Source of the DNA: Nageia nagi
Taxonomy: Eukaryota; Pinophyta
Direction: 5' to 3'
Assembly (NCBI GenBank): GCA_050084985.1
Contig: JBITNC010000001.1
Coordinates: 171,740,001 to 171,804,000, forward strand
DNA length: 64,000 nucleotides
Below the pieces are notes generated by a model. It was not told where the DNA came from and searched no databases. It worked only from the letters and a program-made list of their open reading frames with translations. This document shows positions 1 to 10,379 of this stretch, one piece after another. A program made the translations under genes and the position numbers. Position 1 is the stretch's first letter, and each line of letters opens with the position of its first letter.

Positions 1-330
1 AGGATTTCATCCTTGTAGTCCAAATATTAACTTGTGCAATTTCCATGACATTAAGACTTAGAGACCTCTATTGGTTTACTGCTAAATTGGGAGGGTACCT
101 AGCCTTAGACTACAATCATCTTCTTCTTCCCTTCCAAAATAAATAGGTAAAGATTCTAAATGAAGGCACCAAAACTATCCATATTAAGAGGATCAATGAA
201 CTAAACTACATGAATGACCCATAACCAGTGGAGATATTTGAAAGTGACACACTAATGGAATCACTACTGTTAACTAAAGTTTTTTCAACAAATGATCTAA
301 ATTATCAAGTCATAGATGCTAGCATGGGAA
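1..330 (+). pseudogene. Element B: end of protease / linker upstream of aRH (relic)
   Basis: Degenerate gypsy polyprotein in the plus direction. Readable pieces include LGGYLALDYNHLLLPFQNK near 90-150 and a stretch ending VIDASMGNYCLYEKF near 310-350, broken by stops. In plant Ty3/gypsy polyproteins of this type, this stretch links the retropepsin to the RNase H-like domain. The element continues off the left edge, so its 5' LTR and gag are not in the window. Assignment rests on order and weak resemblance only. Confidence 0.45.
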
Positions 331-396
331 ACTATTGTCTATATGAGAAATTTCAACCAATTTCAATCATTTATAATAAATAACATGAGATATAGA

Positions 397-770
397 TGAT
401 GTATTTTGATGGTTCCTAATGTAGACATGGATTTGGAGCTGGAGTGGTCTTCAAATCTACCAAGGGAACTACCAAAAGATTCTTCTTTTGATTCACATGG
501 ACCTATACAAACAATGCTAGTAAATATGAAGCCCTTTATTTAATGTTATCTAAAGCAATTAGTACAGGCATTAGACACCTAATTGTCCATGGTGATTCTA
601 AATTGGTCATCAAGCAAGTTAGAAAATAGATCAATCCAAAACATCATTATTTAAAAAACTAACGGAATAGAGTATGGAATTTATTAGTCATTTCTAGATA
701 TCAATTTTATATTTGTTCCTAGAAGGCACAAACAAATAGCTAATGCACTTGCTAGAAAAAGGGCATGTTA
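397..770 (+). pseudogene. Element B: archaeal-type RNase H, copy 1 (relic)
   Basis: The motif MYFDGS (first catalytic Asp) is at about 400-417, followed by a stop. Downstream come SKYEALYLMLSKA (catalytic Glu) and HGDSKLVIKQV (catalytic Asp), the usual signature of the aRH domain that some plant gypsy elements carry besides their own RNase H. Several stops (for example after MYFDGS, TAG/TAA at expected Gln sites) make it non-functional. It lies inside the duplicated unit and is nearly the same as the copy at 1903. Confidence 0.7.
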
Positions 771-1055
771 TAACCTTGATCATTATAAAAGAGGAGCTCA
801 TAGAGTCAAACTTTATTGTAGGCCTTTAGTACTCGATCCTACAAACTTTTGGTAGGTATTTGACTTCAATGAGCATATTATGAACTTCTTTGTAGATGAA
901 GTAATGGCTCACACTTTTGATATTTAGGAAATGTTTGATTGTTTCTAAGAATTAGATGTCATTCAATTCAAAAACAATGTAATACCAAAAGGATTGCTCT
1001 CTTTTGAAAGACTATTTGATTCAAAAGATCTCCTAAAGGCCAAGTCTTCGATCAT

Positions 1056-1643
1056 TTTTTAGAAATTATATCTTTAATCACTTCAATGCTAAAGAAAGAT
1101 CCTGTATTTTTTTGGTCATATGAAGTAAAAGTAGCCTTCAAAGAGATAAAAAAGGCTATAACAAAAGTTTTAGTGCTTAAAAATCATGATATGTAAAAAG
1201 CTTTCATCATGTATGCACATGGAGCAGACAAGAGCATTGCTGCAATTCTTGCATGGAAGGATGACAATAATGAAGATTACTCAATTTCCTTTCATAGTTA
1301 AACACTATATCAACACCAAAAAAGGTACTCATTTATTGAAAATCAAGTGTTTTTCAATATGAAAGGACTTAAAAAATTCAAACATTATGTCTCCTATAAT
1401 AGAATCCTTGTATATACTATTCATATAGATGTAAGAAATTATATTATACAAGGAGATCTAGGTGAAGGAAAGGTTAGCTAGATCACTAAAATAATGGAAT
1501 ATTACATAGAGATTAAGCCAAACAAGCTGATTAGAGGTAGGGATCTCTATGAAAATATAGCTAAGCCTTCACATATTATCACTCTTATGGAGTATGAGTA
1601 GCAACTTAATCATGAAAGTGATTAGATTAAGCAAATCATGGTT
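1056..1643 (+). pseudogene. Element B: RNase H fragment, copy 1 (relic)
   Basis: The plus strand reads LKKDPVFFWSYEVKVAF and, later, AFIMYAHGADKSIAAILAW and KFKHYVSYNRILVYTIH. This is the order of the connection and RNase H of a gypsy pol. It is the same sequence as 6276-6863, interrupted by stops in both copies. It ends at exactly the base where A's LTR begins, so it carries the same insertion event as the downstream copy. Confidence 0.7.
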
Positions 1644-1814
1644 TATGTTATCATATAAAATTAATTTATGCATTCAATTTAATACATTAAGAAATATGTG
1701 CTTGCACTTATATATCTAGTTCAATAATATTAATGTTATTTTGGATATGATCAATATATATCATTGACTTACTATATTCTTGTTTGTGTAGGTACACACT
1801 GACCTATGGAGTAG
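1644..1814 (+). repeat. Truncated duplicate of the 5' LTR of element A
   Basis: Begins TGTTATCATATAAAATTAA and follows 6864-7031 base for base with few changes, then stops abruptly at GTCATA and joins sequence matching 309. Private bases (ACACACTGACCT) agree with A's 5' LTR rather than its 3' LTR (ACATGGCGACCT). It was therefore copied from the 5' LTR in place, and is not a separate solo LTR. Confidence 0.8.
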
Positions 1815-1902
1815 GTCATAGATGCTAGCATGGTAAACTATTATCTATATGAGAAAATTCAACTAATTTTAATCACTACTAATAAATAACATGAGATATG
1901 GA

Positions 1903-2270
1903 TGATTTATTTTGATGGTTTCTGATGTAGACATGGATGTGGAGTTGGAGTGGTCTTGAAATCTCCCAAGGGAACTACCAAAAGATTCTCCTTCTGATTC
2001 ACATGGACCTATACAAATAATGCCATTAAATATGAAGCTATTTATTTAGGGTTATCTAAAGCAATCAGTATAGGAATCAAATGCTTAATTATCCATGGTG
2101 ATTCTAAATTGGTCAAGAATTAAGTTAGAAATCATATCAATGAAAAACATCATTATTTTAAAAACTATAGGAACAGAGTATGGGATTTATTAGAGCCATT
2201 TCTAGATATCAATTTTATATTTGTTCCTAGAAGGCACAACCAAATAGATAATGCATTTGATAGAAAAGGG
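1903..2270 (+). pseudogene. Element B: archaeal-type RNase H, copy 2 (relic)
   Basis: Second copy of the aRH domain, in line with the downstream RT and so probably the original. It has a YFDG start, then NAIKYEAIYLGLSKAIS and HGDSKLVKN, then a tail ending in the FVPRRHNQ-type end of the domain. Stops and small indels are present. The domain sits upstream of RT, unlike elements A and D in this window, where it follows RT-RNase H. Confidence 0.7.
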
Positions 2271-2690
2271 GCATGTTATTACCTTGCTCATTATAAAAGA
2301 GGAGCTCTTAGATTCAAAGTTTAGTGTAGGCCTTTAGTACTTGATGTTGCAAACTTTTGGTAGGTATTTGACTTCGATGAGCATATTATCAACTTCCTTG
2401 TAGATGAAGCAGTGGCTCATACTTTTGATACTTAGGAAATGTTTGATTATTTCTAAGAATTAGATTTCATTCAATTCAAAAATAATGTAATACCAAAAGG
2501 ATTTCTCTCTTTTGAAAGAATGTTTGATTTAGAAGATCTCCTAAGGGCCAAGTCTTCGATCATCTTGAAAGAGAATTATGTTGAGTTAGAAGTAGAACCC
2601 TAGAAGTTTATAAAAATTAGTTTAGAGTGTTTTAGTGTAGAAAAGGCTATTACCTTAGATTTATCATGAGTTTTTCCAAGTAATTTCTTG
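2271..2690 (+). pseudogene. Element B: linker between aRH and reverse transcriptase (relic)
   Basis: Readable text includes FDEHIINFLVDEAVAHTFDT and FIQFKNNVIPKGFLSFERMF. From memory of plant gypsy polyproteins that place an RNase H before RT, a stretch of the form '(K/N)xxxIPKGLVPLExLF' precedes the RT. This supports aRH-before-RT as a real architecture and not a product of the local duplication. Confidence 0.5.
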
Positions 2691-3354
2691 GACTTATGAT
2701 GATCTAAAGACATATGACAAAGATGTCATCCAACACACAATTGAGCTTGAATCAAAGGTTAAACCATACAAGCAAAAACAAAGACCTATTCCTATCAAGC
2801 ATTCTTCTTTGGTTGCAAATATAGTTCCTATTAGAAAGAAAGTGGAGAAATCAAACTCTATGTTGATTCTAAAAATTTGGATAAAGTTTCTTTTAAAGAT
2901 AATTATCCTCTCCCTCCTATGGAACACATCTTGCATACAGTAGCTGAAGCTTGCTATTTTTCAATGATTGATGGCTACTCAAGATTTAACCAAATTTGGA
3001 TGAAGGATGAAGATCAATTCAAAATAGCATTTACAACTAAATGGAGAACATTTTCTTTTCAAAGGATTCCATTTGTTCTTTCTAATGCAAGAGCCACTTT
3101 TCAAAGAGCCATGGATCATGCATTGGTGACTTAATAAACAAGATTATACTAATCTATATAGATGATATCACTATCTTCTTCAAAAGTACAAGTGATCACC
3201 TGAAATATCTAAGATTAGTCTTTGAAAGATACATGAAATTTGGCATTTCAATGAACCTAAAAAATTTAGATTTTATGGTCAACCATGGAAAGTTACTTGG
3301 CCATATTATCTCAAAAGAGGGACTAGTAGTTGAGCCAAATAGAGTAAAAGCTAT
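2691..3354 (+). pseudogene. Element B: reverse transcriptase (relic, 5' part)
   Basis: Starts with YDDLKTYDKDVIQHTIELE and KQKQRPIP, the conserved lead-in of this RT group. PLPPMEHILHTVAEACYFSM and FSMIDGYSRFNQIWMKDED follow at 2900-3020, then FTTKWRTFSFQRIPF and LSNARATFQRAMDHA at 3030-3125. The catalytic motif YIDD is at 3155-3166. LLGHIISKEGLVVEPNRVKA follows, and the frame is cut at 3354 by element C. Several frameshifts and stops are present. RT catalytic residues are still readable, but the gene is dead. Confidence 0.85.
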
Positions 3355-3591
3355 TGTTAGAGTATATTATACTTAGGTATAATATTTGCTTAAGTTCTCT
3401 AGGAGTATATTATTTATTCCTAGGTTTGATTATTTGTTACTTTGTTATGATTAGAGCATAACAAATATTTGTCATCTTGTGGACTTTATCCTATGCATGG
3501 TTATCATGCATTTGTCCACTAGCTTGTATTTTGCCCTATTTATTTGGGCTCTCCTTCATTGTAATAGATCAATTCATCCTATTTCTCTACA
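3355..3591 (+). repeat. Element C 5' LTR
   Basis: 237 bp, TG...CA ends, preceded by TSD GCTAT. Followed directly by a primer site. Confidence 0.92.
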
Positions 3592-3606
3592 TGGTATTAG
3601 AGTAGG
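3592..3606 (+). other. Element C primer-binding site (initiator-Met type)
   Basis: TGGTATTAGAGTAGG abuts the 5' LTR. It matches the plant iMet consensus TGGTATCAGAGC with two C-to-T changes, the same decay type seen across the window. Confidence 0.8.
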
Positions 3607-5935
3607 TCTTTCTCTGAACCTACCCTCAATTTGATCAACAAATCTATGAAGGGGTGTTGGCCTCCTTGAGCCAATCCCCCTCACCTCCATTTTTTGTTGC
3701 ATTCAATTTTGTGGCAGATGACCTGTTTTTGCTCTTTGTCTACATAGCTTGGTACCAGAACAGGTTGGATCTTGCAAGCATCCAGACTCTTCATGAAACC
3801 TTCTCAGATCTGGTTCTCCTTCTAGGCTGTATAATTTTTTGTGTTGCACTCCTTGCTGTTGGTGATCTGTGCATAGAGGACCAAAGTTTGTGGGTACATT
3901 GGAGAACATAACCCTACATCCTCTCTCCGCATTCAGTCTTGCTGTGTTTATTGTGGCATTGTTGGAGTGGATCTAATCCTCATGACTCTTTTGAGGCTCC
4001 TAACATAGCTTGCGACTCAATCTGGCACTGTGCAGATAGCCTTTACACAGCTCGTGTGGCCCTCAAAATCCTCACGAGCACATCACCGAAGTCATCAGCC
4101 TTACCTCCCCTCCCAAAAGATGACGTGCAAATCTGTTACAGCGTCATCTGGCTCCTTCTCGCATGGCTGCTCCTCCTTGCATGCTCCTTCTCACATGGCT
4201 GCTTGGTAGATTTCATGATGATGGTGGTTGCATCATGGATTTTTGTCTATGTTTGCTACGTATGCACAACATCTTTTGGCTCTATTAACAGGCCTTCACC
4301 TCCACCGGCATGGCTTCCTGGGTGTAGTCCTCATAGCGCTTCTGTTGTGTGCTTTCTTTTCTACATATTTTTCATGGGCCTCATTGTGTGTTGATACGTG
4401 GGATCTAAAGTGTTGGACATGTTTTTGCTTCCTTCATGGGTTGCATGCTCCATTCAGTGGTTTCCCCACTTCATGGTTATGATGGTCTAATAGATCGTGA
4501 GCAAGTATCTATTGGGTAAAGGAGATCTGATATGTGTAGATTTTTGGTGTGTTTGGTCTGTCATTCATGACTGTGCATGCTAAAGTGGCTTGGGCCCATA
4601 CTGTTGACTGGACAAATGATTTGTATACCATTCAATTGACTGGCCATTCTCTACGTGGACTACATTTTTGGTGTGCTTTACCAGCTGAAAAATGTCACAT
4701 TGAAGATAGGCAAATTTTCTAAGATCATCGTTGGCCAAATTTAACTTCTGATAGCAGATTTGGTTACCCATTTTTGAGATAAACACTTTTGGTTTTTGTC
4801 TTGTTTGATTTGGAGGTTATTTGGTGAAGTTACCAGCCTTGGAAGATTTAGACTCCATTCAAATTTCGAATTTTTTGGGCAGTTTTAGTCATCAATGATT
4901 TGTTGGCCCTATCAAGTTTTTCGGTGGTCATCTTTTAAAACCATCAGCTTCACAGCATTCTTGGTTTTGTACGGGACATTTTGACTACTTGCATGATACC
5001 TTTTCATTGCTTCTACTGCTCAGAATATCATTTTGAAGTTTTAAAATTTTTTGATTAATTTTCTATAGTTGGAGTTTTTTCATCCTCAATAGAATTAATT
5101 CAATATATTGAGCTCTGGGCATCCATTTTGGGTGCCATTTTCTCCTATGTGAAGCAGACTGAGAGCTCTTTTCAGTGGAGTTAATTGTAAGCCTAATCTA
5201 TAAAGGCCTTTTTTTTAGGGATGATATTTTTTGGTAGTCTTTTACTACCTAGTTAGATGCCTTCATGGGTCTCATAGCCCAACTTATGGTTTCTACCCTT
5301 GTCCTTAAGGTAGCTTATTTGAGTCCTTTATGGATCTTATGGTGTTCTTCCAATACCTTATCTTGTGACTTGTCATTTCTCCTCGTTAGCATTAAGGGGG
5401 GATTGCCAACTACAAAATGCTTCCATTGATCTTGCTACATTCACAACCTCTTTTTTATGGATCTTTGCACATGGGCTCCAAGCTTGGCTCTCTAATGACA
5501 TGTGCTTTCTTCTTTGCACATGGGCTCCAAGCTTGGCTCTCTAAAGATGTGTGCTCAAGAAATTTGCTACTTTTCTTGCTTGTGGTCTACCAGCTGCATT
5601 ATCGATATCCTTTTCATATGTGGAGTTCGTGCCCTATTTTTAGGTTGAGGGACTCTCTTTGTTGGTGTTGATCTTGTAGTATTTTTTGACTCACTCTTGC
5701 ATATTGGTAGCTTTTCTATCCTGATTTCTTTGGAGGTCCTTTGGCTTCTGGCATTAGTCTCTTGAGTGATGGAAGTTATCCACTTCCTTGCTTTTTCTTT
5801 CTCTCTTTTAGGGGGGAGTTTTTCCTACAGGTTTTCTCCTTTTCTCTGCTTATGAGAGATTTTTTGTACATGAGTACCTAATCAGGCCTTGTTGCCGGGA
5901 CTCATTTATGTGGATATGCCACTTTACCTCCTTGT
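3607..5935 (+). other. Element C internal region, no recognisable protein
   Basis: No gag, protease, RT or integrase motif is visible in either strand. About 3920-4340 is clearly richer in CpG than the flanking relics, with several CG dinucleotides such as in CTCACGAGCA and GATGACGTGC. That fits a young insertion or captured host DNA. Small tandem duplications occur. One is a 50-bp pair at about 5460-5560 (both ending GGGCTCCAAGCTTGGCTCTC). Another is a GCATGGCTGCT-type pair at 4160-4205. G-tracts of purine-tract type occur at about 5394 and 5812, besides the true one at 5944. Open frames at 3654-3911 and 3939-4394 look accidental. Confidence 0.6.
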
Positions 5936-5938
5936 TCA

Positions 5939-5950
5939 CTTAAGGGGGGG
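5939..5950 (+). other. Element C polypurine tract
   Basis: A purine-rich run ending AAGGGGGGG directly precedes the 3' LTR. This is the expected position for plus-strand priming. Confidence 0.75.
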
Positions 5951-6187
5951 TGTTAGAGTATATTATACTTAGGTATAATATTTGCTTAAGTTCTCTAAGA
6001 GTATATTATTTATTCCTAGGTTTGATTATTTGTTACTTTGTTATGATTAGAGCATAACAAATATTTGTCATCTTGTGGACTTTATCCTACGCATGGTTAT
6101 CATGCATTTGTCCACTAGCTTGTATTTTGCCCTATTTATTTGGGCTCTCCTTCATTGTAATAGATCAATTCATCCTATTTCTCTACA
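5951..6187 (+). repeat. Element C 3' LTR
   Basis: 237 bp, same ends as the 5' LTR, followed by TSD GCTAT at 6188-6192. B's polyprotein frame resumes immediately after. Confidence 0.92.
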
Positions 6188-6192
6188 GCTAT

Positions 6193-6863
6193 AGAAGTAT
6201 TACCACTCCCCTCTAACAAGAAGGCTTTATAGTCATTCCTTGGTTAGATCAATTTTGTTAAAAAATTTATTGATAATTTTTTACAAATTATATCTCTAAT
6301 CACTTCAATGTTAAAGAAAGATGCTATATTGTTTTGGTCATATGAAGTAAAAGTAGCCTTCAAAGAGATAAAAAAGGCTATAATATAAGCTTTAGTGCTT
6401 AAAAATCATGATATGTCAAAAGCTTTCAATATGTATGCACATGGAGCAAACAAGAGCATTACCGCAATTCTTGCATAGAAGGATGACAATAATGAAGAAT
6501 ACTTGATTGCCTTTCATAGTCAAACATAGTATCAACACTAGCAAAGGTACTCATTTATTGAAAAGGAAATGTTTTCCAATATGAAGGGACATAAAAAATT
6601 CAAGCATTATGTCTCCCACAATAGAATCCTTGTATATACTATTCATCCAGATGTATGAAATTATATTATACAAGGAAATCTAGGTGAAAGGTTAGCTAGA
6701 TCACTAAAATAATGGAATATGACATAGAGATTAAGCCAACCAAGCTGATCAAAGGTAGGGCTCTCTATGAAAATATAGTTGAGCCTTCACATATGATCGC
6801 TCTTGTGGAGTATGAGTAGCAACTTAATCATGAAAGTGATTAGATTAAGCAAATCATGGTTTA
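6193..6863 (+). pseudogene. Element B: RT tail and RNase H (relic)
   Basis: Continues from 3354 after removing C. The reading resumes with EVLPLPSNKKA, SFLG and INFVKKFIDNF (end of RT/connection). LKKDAILFWSYEVKVAFKEI and MYAHGANKSITAILA (RNase H with its D-to-A neighbourhood decayed) follow, then KFKHYVSHNRILVYTIHPDV. Frequent TAG/TAA stops. It ends in QIMVY at 6863, where element A begins, and the duplicated bases GTTTA (6859-6863) are the target site. Confidence 0.8.
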
Positions 6864-7649
6864 TGTTATCTCATAAAATTAATTTATGCTTTTATTTAAT
6901 ACATTAAGAAATATGTGCCCACACTTATATATCTAGTTCATAAATATTAATGTTATTTTGGATATGATCAATATATATCATTGACTTACTATATTCTTAT
7001 TTATCTAGGTACACACTGACCTAGGGAGTAGGTCATATTATTATCTATATAAATAAGGATTTAATAGTAAATCCACATCAAGGAGATACATGATCCCATA
7101 TCTAGTCTTGATGATGGTAGTCCTTTAGGTATCTCTTACACCACCATTAAATGTTAAGTTTGTGTACTTCTTTATACAAGCATCCTAATAATTCTAAGCT
7201 TATCTAAGTATCAAATTGAGACCATTAAGAGTTCATGTGTAGGCATAAAGTTGGTTTGAAATGGACTACAGTCTAACAAAGACCACTAGTGCTCCTTATA
7301 GATGAAAGTAGACCACTAACACTCCTTTTGAGCATGAAATAAATTACTCATGGCCCTCTTTTTGGATCATCTCTCTTCACAACTTTGAGTGCTAACTCCA
7401 TTCATTATTGAGGCTTTGTTAGTATCTTCCATTCATCCATATCAATCACACTCTATGAGGTAAGTACATAAATTCAATCTTGTTTGGTAATGTCATTTCA
7501 ATTCCAATTATTCATTATAGTCTATATCAACTTATCTTGTTATAAATTGCTATTTGTTTGCTCAAAATTTACAAATAGATATATGTATCTTTCAAGATTG
7601 TAGATATTTTAGCTATTTGAATTCTTGAGTACACTTTTATTTGTAAACA
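6864..7649 (+). repeat. Element A 5' LTR
   Basis: 786 bp, starts TGTTATCTCATAAAATT and ends TTTGTAAACA. The 5' TSD GTTTA precedes it. It contains a TATA box TATATAAATA at 7046-7055, with a palindrome just upstream. Confidence 0.92.
7017..7055 (+). promoter_or_regulatory. LTR A core promoter: palindrome plus TATA box
   Basis: TGACCTA (7017-7023), loop GGGAG, TAGGTCA (7029-7035), then TATATAAATA at 7046-7055. The same arrangement is kept in the 3' LTR (GACCTA 14545-14550, AGGAG, TAGGTC 14556-14561) and in the truncated copy at about 1797-1819. The unrelated bases but same geometry in LTR E suggest selection for a palindrome or hairpin. TATA assignment follows its position in a plant LTR U3; transcription is not shown. 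Confidence 0.6.
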
Positions 7650-7651
7650 TT

Positions 7652-7669
7652 TTGGTGAACCCAACATGA
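7652..7669 (+). other. Element A primer-binding site (candidate)
   Basis: TTGGTGAACCCAACATGA lies two bases past the LTR end, the expected place. A similar TTGGTGAACC follows LTR E. Several plant gypsy families have a primer site of this form, but I cannot name the tRNA with certainty. Confidence 0.6.
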
Positions 7670-7772
7670 ATCATAAGTAGTTGTGCTAAAACCCTAGGGT
7701 TTTAATTAGGACTAATAAACAATTTTGTGAGTTGTTTTAGACATAGATCAGTTAAGAGTATTCTTGTAAAGT

Positions 7773-9047
7773 CTATTGAGAAGAGATCTTGATGAGCTCT
7801 TAGGAGATATTCAGTGTGATGGACCAGAAGTACCTAACAAAGAGGTTGAACATGGTGATGGAAGTAACAATGATAACATTCAAGCTACTATTGAGGGTAT
7901 GCAAAGATAGAATAATCAATTAGTAAGAGGATTAATTTATCCAAATAATTCAATTGAGTTTGGTAGCCCTCTATGTGATGAGATCTGTGTATGTATGCCA
8001 CCACCATATTATAAAGATCCCAAATTTTGTAAGTTTAGTGGAGAAGGAGATTCTAGGAGACATTTACAAGGGTTTAAAGATGAGTATGAGCTCAAAATTA
8101 ATGTGGATTCAAGATTACAGGTGAAGTTTTTTCCTCATAGTTTGGAAGGAAAGGGTCATGAATGGTTCTATGCTCTACCAAATAGGTTAGTTACATCATT
8201 TCAAGAATTGAGCAACTTATTTTTAGAATAGTATAAACACAATATCAAGCATGAAGTCATGGTTTCAAATCTATATGCTATGAGACAAGGCAATAATGAG
8301 AGTCTTGAAAAGCTTGTTGTATGATTCAAGAAGACATGGCAACAAATCAAAACAAAGCTTACTAAAAAAGTGACAAACAATATTTTCAAGGATGCTATCA
8401 TATTGTCCTTAGAATCTTATGTCATTGATTTTATACATCTAGTATTTTTTGATATGACATATAAGCTATTGGAAAAAGAAAAAATCCTTATGAAATTAGG
8501 GCTTGTGAAGTATCGATATGATGACAAACCTAGGGCCAAAGATAAGCAGCTATAATCACTAAAGAAAGATAAATCCATTCATGTGGTAGAAAAGGTAGAT
8601 GAAAAGAAAGAAAGAAAATTCATAAAGTTTCCTATACCTCCTAGGTTTATCTTGAAAGATTTAATAGCAAAGGGATGATTATAGCCTTTACTTAAGAGAG
8701 AGGAAGATGAATCAATAGAGAGGCCAGTATGGTACAAAGAAGATAGATATTACAAATATTATCAAACCAAGGGGCATGCCACTAATGGGTGTGGAGGTAT
8801 AAGAAATAAAATACAAAGGCTTATAGAAGATGGATTTTGTGTTTTGCCTACTGAAGTTAAATATATAGAGGAAGAGCAGCATGTCAATGTAATTTTCCAT
8901 GAAGAAGTATGTGCAACACTTACAAGAGAAAGATTAAGAGTAGCAACAAATCCTATCACATGTGAAAAAGAGCTTCCTAAAGATCCAAAAAAATTTGACC
9001 TCATTGAGCAACTCAAGAACACACAAGCAAAGGTTTGTTTGTTTTAA
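7773..9047 (+). pseudogene. Element A gag (relic)
   Basis: Capsid-like text: YYKDPKFCKFSGEGDSRRHL (7998-8060), KFFPHSLEGKGHEWFYALP (8130-8190) and FQELSNLFLE, the typical gypsy gag core. Near 8735-8850, a run YYKYYQTKGHATNGC matches the zinc-binding C-x2-H-x4-H-x4-C of Tat gags, but the first Cys and His are replaced by Tyr. The frame extends upstream of the first Met at 7995 (in-frame text from about 7773), so that Met is internal. Stops at Gln/Arg sites and a few indels are present. Confidence 0.8.
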
Positions 9048-9089
9048 TTACTTTAAATTTTAGAACCTCATAGAGAAATTATGAATCAA

Positions 9090-9840
9090 ATTTTCAAGAA
9101 TAGTCAGATAGATAGGAATATCTCAATCACTACTTTTATGGAAAAGGTAAAAATATGGAGTAAAGGGGATGTTATCACTTTTCACCCTAGTGAAAGACCT
9201 AGCAAAGATGTGACCTAGTTACATACACCATTGTTTATTGAAGTCAATATCTTTGGTAATATAGTTAAAATATCATTGATAGATAGTGGGGTAGCTTCAA
9301 ATATTTCCACCACTCACTTACTTTCATAGTTTGATCCAGATTTGTTACCTCCTAGAGAAGAGAATACCATGAGATTTAAGTGGTTTGATGGTGTTCCAAA
9401 GAAATGTGCAAAAATCATCACACTTCTAATCAAAGTGGGAAATAAGGTGCTTTAGACCCTCTTCTACATTATAGATGAAAACCTTCTTTTAATTTTATTC
9501 TTGGAAACCTTGGATAGATGACATGGAAGGAGTAGCATCCACTTTGCATAGGTGTTTCAAATTTTGTCCTAAAGAAAATGTTTACAAAGTAGAAGCATAT
9601 GAGCAGATAGCCAAGTAATGCAATTATGTTCTCCTAAAATATTTGTTCTATATGATATGAAGGATGAGGCTATCCTAGCTAAGAATGATCAAATTTATAG
9701 AAAAGCATTACAAAAAAGCAATATCAAAGATATCGAATTTGATTCGTACATGATCATGAATGTCAATAATATCAATCTAGAGAGAGATTTGGATGGATGG
9801 TAGGAGGCTCAATAAAAGGACCATTCATGCTCCTTTGGGA
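9090..9840 (+). pseudogene. Element A protease (relic)
   Basis: PLFIEVNIFGNIVKISLIDS precedes the retropepsin catalytic triplet Asp-Ser-Gly at 9282-9290, followed by GVASNISTTHLL. The rest reads as a protease-to-RT spacer with several stops. Retropepsin cleaves the Gag-Pol polyprotein in the particle. The catalytic triplet survives here but the frame does not. Confidence 0.7.
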
Positions 9841-10379
9841 TCCATAAATACCACTGGTGATCCTATTACAATGGTCAGGTTAGTTGTTCATTATTTACAC
9901 AAGAAGATGAATAGGTAAGAGATGATAAAAATTGCTTTGTTATTGAATGTGAAATAGATGATGAAGATGCAATACATGCTATGGACTTGTTTGAGAATGA
10001 TGATTCTTTTTTAGAATCTATGGGTGCTAGAATTGAATATCCAGCTAGGCATGAAAAGAGGAGTCACAAACATTATTTAGATGTGCATGCTTGCTTTGGT
10101 GAATCTATCAAGGATAAAATTGAAGGGTTGGGAGAGTTGCCATTTTCCACACCATAAAAATTAGAAATTACTTGGTTCAATGAAGAGATAGAGGAATTCA
10201 ACATTGGTTCTCAAGAGACATCGTAATTCCTAAAAATGGGTAAGCTCCTCGAGGAAACTTTGCAAAATGAGTTGATTAAATCCTTTCATGATTAGTTTGA
10301 ATTATTTGCATGGTCATATAAAGATATGCCTAGATTAGATGAAAATTTTATAGTACATAACTTGATTATTGAGAAAGGA
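9841..10379 (+). pseudogene. Element A protease-RT spacer (relic)
   Basis: Acidic linker with readable pieces CEIDDEDAIHAMDLFENDDS and FNEEIEEFNIGSQETS. It leads into FELFAWSYKDMPRLDENFIV, which is the conserved entry to the Tat-type RT. No domain recognised. Broken by scattered stops. Confidence 0.6.

Larger units (their letters stand above)
309..1814 (+). repeat. Compressed tandem duplication of element B carrying part of LTR A
   Basis: Bases 309-1055 match 1815-2563, and bases 1056-1814 match 6276-7031. The second block starts inside B's RNase H region, crosses the exact A insertion point, and ends about 170 bp into A's 5' LTR. The copy therefore lacks the counterpart of 2564-6275. The right junction shares GTCATA among 309-314, 1815-1820 and 7032-7037. 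The left junction shares GAT-AT plus a T-run (1050-1060 versus 2560 and 6271). This looks like a microhomology-type rearrangement that happened after A inserted. Confidence 0.8.
3355..6187 (+). mobile_element. Element C: non-autonomous LTR retrotransposon inserted in B
   Basis: Two 237-bp direct repeats (3355-3591 and 5951-6187) start TGTTAG and end CTCTACA. They differ at two positions only (G/A in CTAGG/CTAAG and T/C in TATGCA/TACGCA), so insertion is recent. Flanking 5-bp duplications GCTAT are at 3350-3354 and 6188-6192. A tRNA-iMet-like primer site follows the 5' LTR and a purine tract precedes the 3' LTR. The 2.36-kb inside has no gag or pol that I can read. The short LTR and primer site suggest a Ty1/copia-dependent element. 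It sits between B's RT and RNase H. Confidence 0.92.

Noticed and set aside
1644-1814. Independent solo LTR of family A
   Set aside because: It is truncated on the right, has B sequence identical to A's left flank before it, and shares private bases with A's 5' LTR. It is part of the local duplication.
3939-4394. 151-codon plus-strand frame inside element C
   Set aside because: Composition rich in Cys, Trp, Leu and Ser with no domain, and overlapping frames (4228-4482) equally open. Better explained by the higher GC and pyrimidine bias of this stretch.
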